Source: Nocardioides scoriae
GTDB lineage: Bacteria > Actinomycetota > Actinomycetes > Propionibacteriales > Nocardioidaceae
DNA length: 64,000 nt
Assembly: GCF_900104965.1 (NCBI RefSeq)
Contig: NZ_LT629757.1
Location: 1 to 64,000 of the forward strand
Reading direction: 5' to 3'
Within the stretch, counting starts at the first letter, position 1, and each line of letters begins with the position of its first letter. Below the pieces are notes generated by a model that did not search any database, was not told where the DNA came from, and saw only the letters and a program-made list of their open reading frames with translations. Below, piece by piece: positions 60,044 through 64,000 of this stretch. A program made the translations under genes and the position numbers.

Positions 60044-60970
60044 ATGGCCCCGACCGACGCGGACGAGCTCGCGGCCCTCGCCGAGCCGCTGTACGCCGGC
60101 ACGGTCGCCGACTTCGTCACCACCCGCGACGCCCTGGCCAAGCAGGCCACCGCGTCCGGTGACAAGCCCCTGGCCGCCGCCGTGAAGAAGCTGCGCAAGC
60201 CGTCGGTGGCCGCCTGGGCGGTCAACCTGCTCGTGCGTCGCGAGCACGAGCAGATCGAGCAGGTCCTGGGCCTGGCCGAGTCCCTGCGCGCCGCGGCCGC
60301 TGCGCTCGACGGCGACGAGCTGCGCCAGCTCACCCGGCAGCGGCGCCAGCTGACCAGCGCGCTGACCACGACGGCCCGCGCCCGCGCGCGCCAGGCCGGC
60401 ACCCGGCTCTCGGAACCGGTGGCCGAGCAGGTCGAGGGGGTGCTGACCGCCGCCATGCTCGACCCGGTCGCGGCGGAGGTGGTGCTGACCGGTCGTGTCG
60501 TGTCCGCCTTCACCTCGACCGGCGTCGACGACCTCGACGTGGCGGCGGTGGTCGCGGTCCCCGACGCGCTCGGCGTGCGGGCAGAGCCGGCCCCGGACGA
60601 CGGGGAGGGGGAGGACGACGCCGTCCCCGGGCCGCCCGCGCTGCGCGTGGTGGTCGACGAGGGGGCCCGGCTGGCCGCGGCGCAGGAGGCGCTCGAGGAG
60701 GCCGACGAGGCGGTGCGGGCGGCCGAGGCCGAGCACGCGGAGGTCGAGGAGTCGGTGCAGGCGCTGGACGCCCGGCGGCTGCAGCTCCAGGGCGAGGCCG
60801 AGGAGCTGCGGCGCCGGCTGGCCGAGATCGAGGAGCGGGCCGACCAGGTCGACGAGGACCACGAGGAGGCCCAGGAGGCGCTCGCCGACGCCGACGGGGT
60901 GCTGCGCGAGGCGCGGGAGAGCCAGGCGCGGGCCCGGCGCGCCGTGGAGGACCTCGAGCGGGACCGGTGA
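60044..60970 (+). CDS. Coiled-coil protein of unknown function
   Basis: A 308-residue protein with no recognised family. The N-terminal 120 residues are helical and carry the patch AAAVKKLRKPSVAAWAVNLLVR (residues about 43-64), which I have seen in many unnamed actinobacterial proteins. From about 205 on it is a long coiled coil rich in Ala, Glu, Arg (heptad-like EEADEAVRAAEAEHAE). No signal or membrane segment. ATG follows TAGCCT by 7 nt. A structural or regulatory scaffold is a guess only. Confidence 0.72.
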   Translation: MAPTDADELAALAEPLYAGTVADFVTTRDALAKQATASGDKPLAAAVKKLRKPSVAAWAVNLLVRREHEQIEQVLGLAESLRAAAAALDGDELRQLTRQRRQLTSALTTTARARARQAGTRLSEPVAEQVEGVLTAAMLDPVAAEVVLTGRVVSAFTSTGVDDLDVAAVVAVPDALGVRAEPAPDDGEGEDDAVPGPPALRVVVDEGARLAAAQEALEEADEAVRAAEAEHAEVEESVQALDARRLQLQGEAEELRRRLAEIEERADQVDEDHEEAQEALADADGVLREARESQARARRAVEDLERDR

Positions 60971-61006
60971 GGTGACGGTCGCGGTCGACGGACCTAGGGT
61001 GCCGTG

Positions 61007-61651
61007 ATGGAGACCCCCGAGAGCGCGGAGACCGCCCCGCCCGACGCCGCACCTCCGGCGCACGCCCTCGACCCGCGTGCCCCCGACCAGGCCGAGCTGC
61101 TGCTGCGCTACCTGCAGCGGGCCCGCGAGTCCCTGCTGGGGTCCCTCGACGGGCTCTCCGACCACGACGTCCGGCGCCCGATGACCCCCACCGGGACCAG
61201 CCTGCTCGGCCTGGTCAAGCACGTCGCGGGCGTGGAGATGGGCTACCTCGGGGCGTGCGTCGGCCGGCCGCTCCCGGACCCGCCCGCGTGGGACGACGAC
61301 GCGGCGTACGACGCGGGGGCCGACATGTGGGCCACGGCCGAGGAGTCCCGCGAGGAGGTCGAGGGCCTCTACCGCCGCACCTGGGCGCACGCCGACGCGA
61401 CCGTCCGCACCCTGAGGCTGGACGCGCCCGCCGAGGTGCCGTGGTGGCCCGAGGACCGGCGCCGCACCACCCTGGGCTGGCTGCTGGTGCACCACCTCGA
61501 CGAGACCGCCCACCACGCCGGCCACGCCGACGTCCTGCGCGAGTCGCTCGACCCCCGCTCGGGCCGCGTCAAGGACCCCGGGCGCGACGACGCCTGGTGG
61601 GAGGCCCACGTGGCCGAGGTGCAGGCCGCGGCCGACGCGCACCGCGGCTGA
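61007..61651 (+). CDS. DinB/DUF664-family protein
   Basis: A 214-residue four-helix-bundle protein of the DinB/YfiT superfamily, whose members can be metal- and thiol-dependent (mycothiol or bacillithiol) transferases. Likely metal ligands are H72, H169 and H173 (with H162, H163, H170 nearby, VHHLDETAHHAGHAD). ATG at 61007 is preferred over GTG at 61004 because TAGGGT (60995-61000) ends exactly 6 nt before it. Its substrate is unknown. Confidence 0.82.
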   Translation: METPESAETAPPDAAPPAHALDPRAPDQAELLLRYLQRARESLLGSLDGLSDHDVRRPMTPTGTSLLGLVKHVAGVEMGYLGACVGRPLPDPPAWDDDAAYDAGADMWATAEESREEVEGLYRRTWAHADATVRTLRLDAPAEVPWWPEDRRRTTLGWLLVHHLDETAHHAGHADVLRESLDPRSGRVKDPGRDDAWWEAHVAEVQAAADAHRG

Positions 61652-61722
61652 GCGCACGACCCGACCCCGCGTGGGGCAGGATGGGCCGGGCCTGCTCACC
61701 CCCGCCACCACCAGGAGTCCAC

Positions 61723-62751
61723 ATGCGCGTCGGAGTGCTCACCGGCGGGGGCGACTGCCCCGGCCTCAACGCCGTCATCCGGGCCGTCGTCCGCAAGGGC
61801 GTCAAGGAGTACGGCTACGAGTTCGTCGGCTTCCGCGACGGCTGGAAGGGCCCCCTCGAGGGCGTCACCACCGAGCTCGGCATCCCGCAGGTGCGCGGCA
61901 TCCTGCCCCGCGGCGGCACCATCCTCGGCTCCTCGCGCACCAACCCGTTCAAGGTCGAGGGCGGGGTCGAGAAGATCAAGGCCAACCTCGCCGACCTCGG
62001 CGTCGACGCGCTCATCGCCATCGGCGGCGAGGACACCCTGGGCGTGGCCACGAAGCTGCACGACCTCGGCGTCCAGGTCGTGGGCGTGCCCAAGACGATC
62101 GACAACGACCTCAACGCCACCGACTTCACCTTCGGCTTCGACACGGCCGTCAACATCGCCATGGAGGCGATCGACCGGCTCCACACCACCGCCGAGTCCC
62201 ACCACCGGGTGCTCGTCGTCGAGGTGATGGGCCGCCACGCCGGCTGGATCGCGCTGCACGCCGGCATGTCCGGCGGCGCCAACGTGGTGCTGATCCCCGA
62301 GAAGCCCTTCGACATCGAGCAGGTCTGCGCGCTGGTCGAGCGCCGCTTCGAGGACCACTACGCCCCGATCCTCGTCGTGTCCGAGGGCGCCGTGCCGGTG
62401 GAGGGCGGCGAGATGAGCCTGGTGTCGGGGGAGAAGGACGCCTTCGGCCACGTCCGCCTCGGCGGCATCGGCGACCGGCTCGCCAGCGAGATCGAGCACC
62501 GCACCGGCAAGGAGGCCCGCGCGGTCGTGCTCGGCCACGTCCAGCGCGGCGGCACCCCGACCGCCTTCGACCGCTGGCTGGCCACCCGCTTCGGCCTGCA
62601 CGCCATCGACGCCGTCCACGACGGCGACTTCGGCACGATGATGGCGCTGCGCGGCACCCGCATCGAGCGCGTCCCGCTCATCGAGGGCACCGGCGAGCTC
62701 AAGCTCGTCGACCCCCAGGAGTACGCCGAGGCCGAGGTCTTCTTCGGCTGA
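61723..62751 (+). CDS. pfkA: 6-phosphofructokinase with PPi-type active site residues
   Basis: A 342-residue group A phosphofructokinase that forms fructose 1,6-bisphosphate. GGGDCPGLNAV (8-18) and TIDND (125-129) are present. At the donor-discriminating positions it has D104 (GGEDT) and K124 (PKTIDND), where E. coli ATP-PFK has Gly at both. Asp104/Lys124 is the pattern of pyrophosphate-dependent PFKs, so PPi may be the donor; actinobacterial enzymes of this clade are mixed, so this is a prediction. ATG has AGGAG 8 nt upstream. Confidence 0.92.
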   Translation: MRVGVLTGGGDCPGLNAVIRAVVRKGVKEYGYEFVGFRDGWKGPLEGVTTELGIPQVRGILPRGGTILGSSRTNPFKVEGGVEKIKANLADLGVDALIAIGGEDTLGVATKLHDLGVQVVGVPKTIDNDLNATDFTFGFDTAVNIAMEAIDRLHTTAESHHRVLVVEVMGRHAGWIALHAGMSGGANVVLIPEKPFDIEQVCALVERRFEDHYAPILVVSEGAVPVEGGEMSLVSGEKDAFGHVRLGGIGDRLASEIEHRTGKEARAVVLGHVQRGGTPTAFDRWLATRFGLHAIDAVHDGDFGTMMALRGTRIERVPLIEGTGELKLVDPQEYAEAEVFFG

Positions 62752-62896
62752 GCCGGCGGTCGGGTCCCCCGGGGGCACGACGGTCGGTGGCGCACCAGGT
62801 TTCGCCCGTGTGACGTCTCCGCGCGTCGTGCGTGCAGGTACTGGTCGTCGGGCGCGTCGTGGTCCACGATGACCAGACGTCGTCACGGAGGTCGCC

Positions 62897-64000
62897 ATGT
62901 CCAGCACCACGTCCGAGCAGAGCACCGAGGACCAGCCCGACCTCAAGCGGGTGATGGGTCCCGGCTTGCTGCTGCTGTTCATCGTCGGCGACATCCTGGG
63001 CGCGGGCGTGTACGCCGTGACCGGCCGCCTCGCGGGCCAGGTCGGCGGCATCGCCTGGCTGCCCTTCCTGGTGGCGTTCGCGGTCGCCACGCTGACGGCG
63101 TTCTCCTACCTCGAGCTGGTGTGCAAGTACCCCCGGGCCGCCGGCGCCGCGCTCTACACGCACAAGGCCTTCGGCATCCACTTCGTGACCTTCCTGGTGG
63201 CCTTCACCGTGATGGCCTCGGGCATCACCAGCGCCTCGACGTCGTCGGGGCTGCTGTCGAGCAACCTGCTGATCGGGCTCAACGAGATCTCCGGGGCGGT
63301 GCCGACCGGTGACACCGCCACCCTGCTGGTGGCGCTGGCCTTCATGGTCGTGCTCGCGCTGATCAACCTGCGCGGCGTGGGGGAGAGCGTGAAGTTCAAC
63401 GTCGTGCTCACCCTGATCGAGATGACCGCACTGGCCATCGTCATCGCCATCGGCTTCGTGGCCATCGGCGGCGGCAACGGCGCGCTCGACCGGATCACCG
63501 TCTTCGAGAACCCCGACGACAAGGGCCTGTTCGCGGCCGTCACCGTGGCGACGGCCATCGCGTTCTTCTCGATGGTCGGCTTCGAGGACTCGGTCAACAT
63601 GGTCGAGGAGACCAAGGACCCGGCCCGGATCTTCCCGCGGATGATGTTCACCGGGCTCGGCATCGCGGTGCTGATCTACATGCTGGTGGCCGTCTCGGTC
63701 GTCGCCGTGATCCCCGCCGGCGACATCGCCAACCCGCAGAACCCCGAGGCCGGCATCCTGCTCGACGTCGTCCGGGTGGGCGCCCCCAACCTGCCGATCG
63801 ACAGCATCTTCCCGTTCCTCACGGTCTTCGCGGTCGCCAACACCGCCCTCATCAACATGCTCATGGCCAGCCGGCTGGTCTACGGCATGGCCAGCCAGCA
63901 GGTGCTGCCCAAGGCGCTGGGCAAGGTCTCCAAGCGCAGCCGGGCGCCCTGGGCCGCGATCGCCTTCACCACGACGCTCGCGCTCGTGCTGATCGTGGTG
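62897..64000 (+). CDS. APC-family amino acid permease (3' end outside window)
   Basis: The first 368 codons of a permease; the frame is open to the window edge. The N-terminus has GPGLLLLFIVGDILGAGVY (TM1 with the unwound GxG), and the family loop FEDSVNMVEETKDPARIF is present; about ten membrane helices lie in the visible part. It is predicted to be an amino acid/proton symporter, substrate unknown. ATG has GGAGG 7 nt upstream. The 145-bp upstream gap holds a C5G5 palindrome (62767-62776) but no gene. Confidence 0.88.
   Translation, partial: MSSTTSEQSTEDQPDLKRVMGPGLLLLFIVGDILGAGVYAVTGRLAGQVGGIAWLPFLVAFAVATLTAFSYLELVCKYPRAAGAALYTHKAFGIHFVTFLVAFTVMASGITSASTSSGLLSSNLLIGLNEISGAVPTGDTATLLVALAFMVVLALINLRGVGESVKFNVVLTLIEMTALAIVIAIGFVAIGGGNGALDRITVFENPDDKGLFAAVTVATAIAFFSMVGFEDSVNMVEETKDPARIFPRMMFTGLGIAVLIYMLVAVSVVAVIPAGDIANPQNPEAGILLDVVRVGAPNLPIDSIFPFLTVFAVANTALINMLMASRLVYGMASQQVLPKALGKVSKRSRAPWAAIAFTTTLALVLIVV

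Overview
The window is very GC-rich double-stranded bacterial DNA with almost gapless coding, many GTG and TTG starts, ATGA/GTGA stop-start overlaps and no introns. Gene content and order (dxr-rseP-ispG, a two-domain GNAT, proS, rimP-nusA-ylxR-infB-rbfA-truB-ribF-rpsO-pnp-M16 peptidase-dapB, thyA-folA, dapA-rnj, ftsK-rodZ-like-rimO-pgsA, an F420-type LLM oxidoreductase, a 6-phosphofructokinase) are those of an actinobacterial chromosome. A Nocardioidaceae (Nocardioides-like) host is my best inference from the overall flavour; it is not proven by anything seen here. I see no plasmid, phage or insertion-sequence hallmark.

Layout. 1-400: two families of 32-bp tandem repeats. 404-2178: two head-to-head paralogous short-chain dehydrogenases. 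2396-6025: dxr, rseP and ispG (MEP isoprenoid pathway plus intramembrane protease). 6044-12837: a polytopic GT-C-like membrane protein, a lipoprotein, a GNAT, a secreted phosphoesterase and proS. 12838-16870: accessory block with a secreted M43 metalloprotease bracketed by two copies of one perfect palindrome, an aldo/keto reductase and a Tat-exported acetamidase/formamidase-family protein. 16878-20726: tldE/tldD and a ferritin-like DUF4439 protein with its Tat lipoprotein partner. 20825-29232: the transcription/translation core (rimP, nusA, ylxR, infB, rbfA, truB, ribF), broken once by an opposite-strand GNAT gene. 29229-36633: membrane proteins, an amylosucrase-type GH13 enzyme, a molybdopterin oxidoreductase and an acyl-CoA synthetase. 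36817-41632: rpsO, pnp, M16 peptidase, dapB. 41768-46961: M4 metalloprotease, GNAT, thyA, folA, LLM oxidoreductase, TM2 protein. 47037-58241: dapA, rnj, a soluble GAF-GAF histidine kinase, ftsK, a fused RodZ-like protein, rimO, pgsA. 58327-64000: a divergent CGNR regulator/EamA exporter pair, a coiled-coil protein of unknown function, a DinB protein, a phosphofructokinase with PPi-type residues, and an amino-acid permease cut by the window end.

Expression logic visible in the DNA. At least 16 genes have a TANNNT -10 hexamer whose last base lies only 6-8 nt before the start codon, the arrangement of actinobacterial leaderless transcripts; this fixes several start codons (for example dapB and the DinB gene). 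Genes with real leaders have purine-rich Shine-Dalgarno sites. Convergent gene pairs are separated by long perfect palindromes without U-tracts.

The most unusual piece is the infB leader: three mini-ORFs of 4, 5 and 6 codons, each in a different frame and each overlapping the next by ATGA, end 8 nt before a hairpin whose 3' arm contains the infB Shine-Dalgarno sequence. This looks like a ribosome-driven switch for IF-2 synthesis. Other points of interest are a GTTTCCC/GGGAAAC palindrome family, the PPi-type residues D104/K124 in PfkA, a RodZ-like protein fused to an N-terminal membrane/PH-like module, and an internally shortened Dxr.
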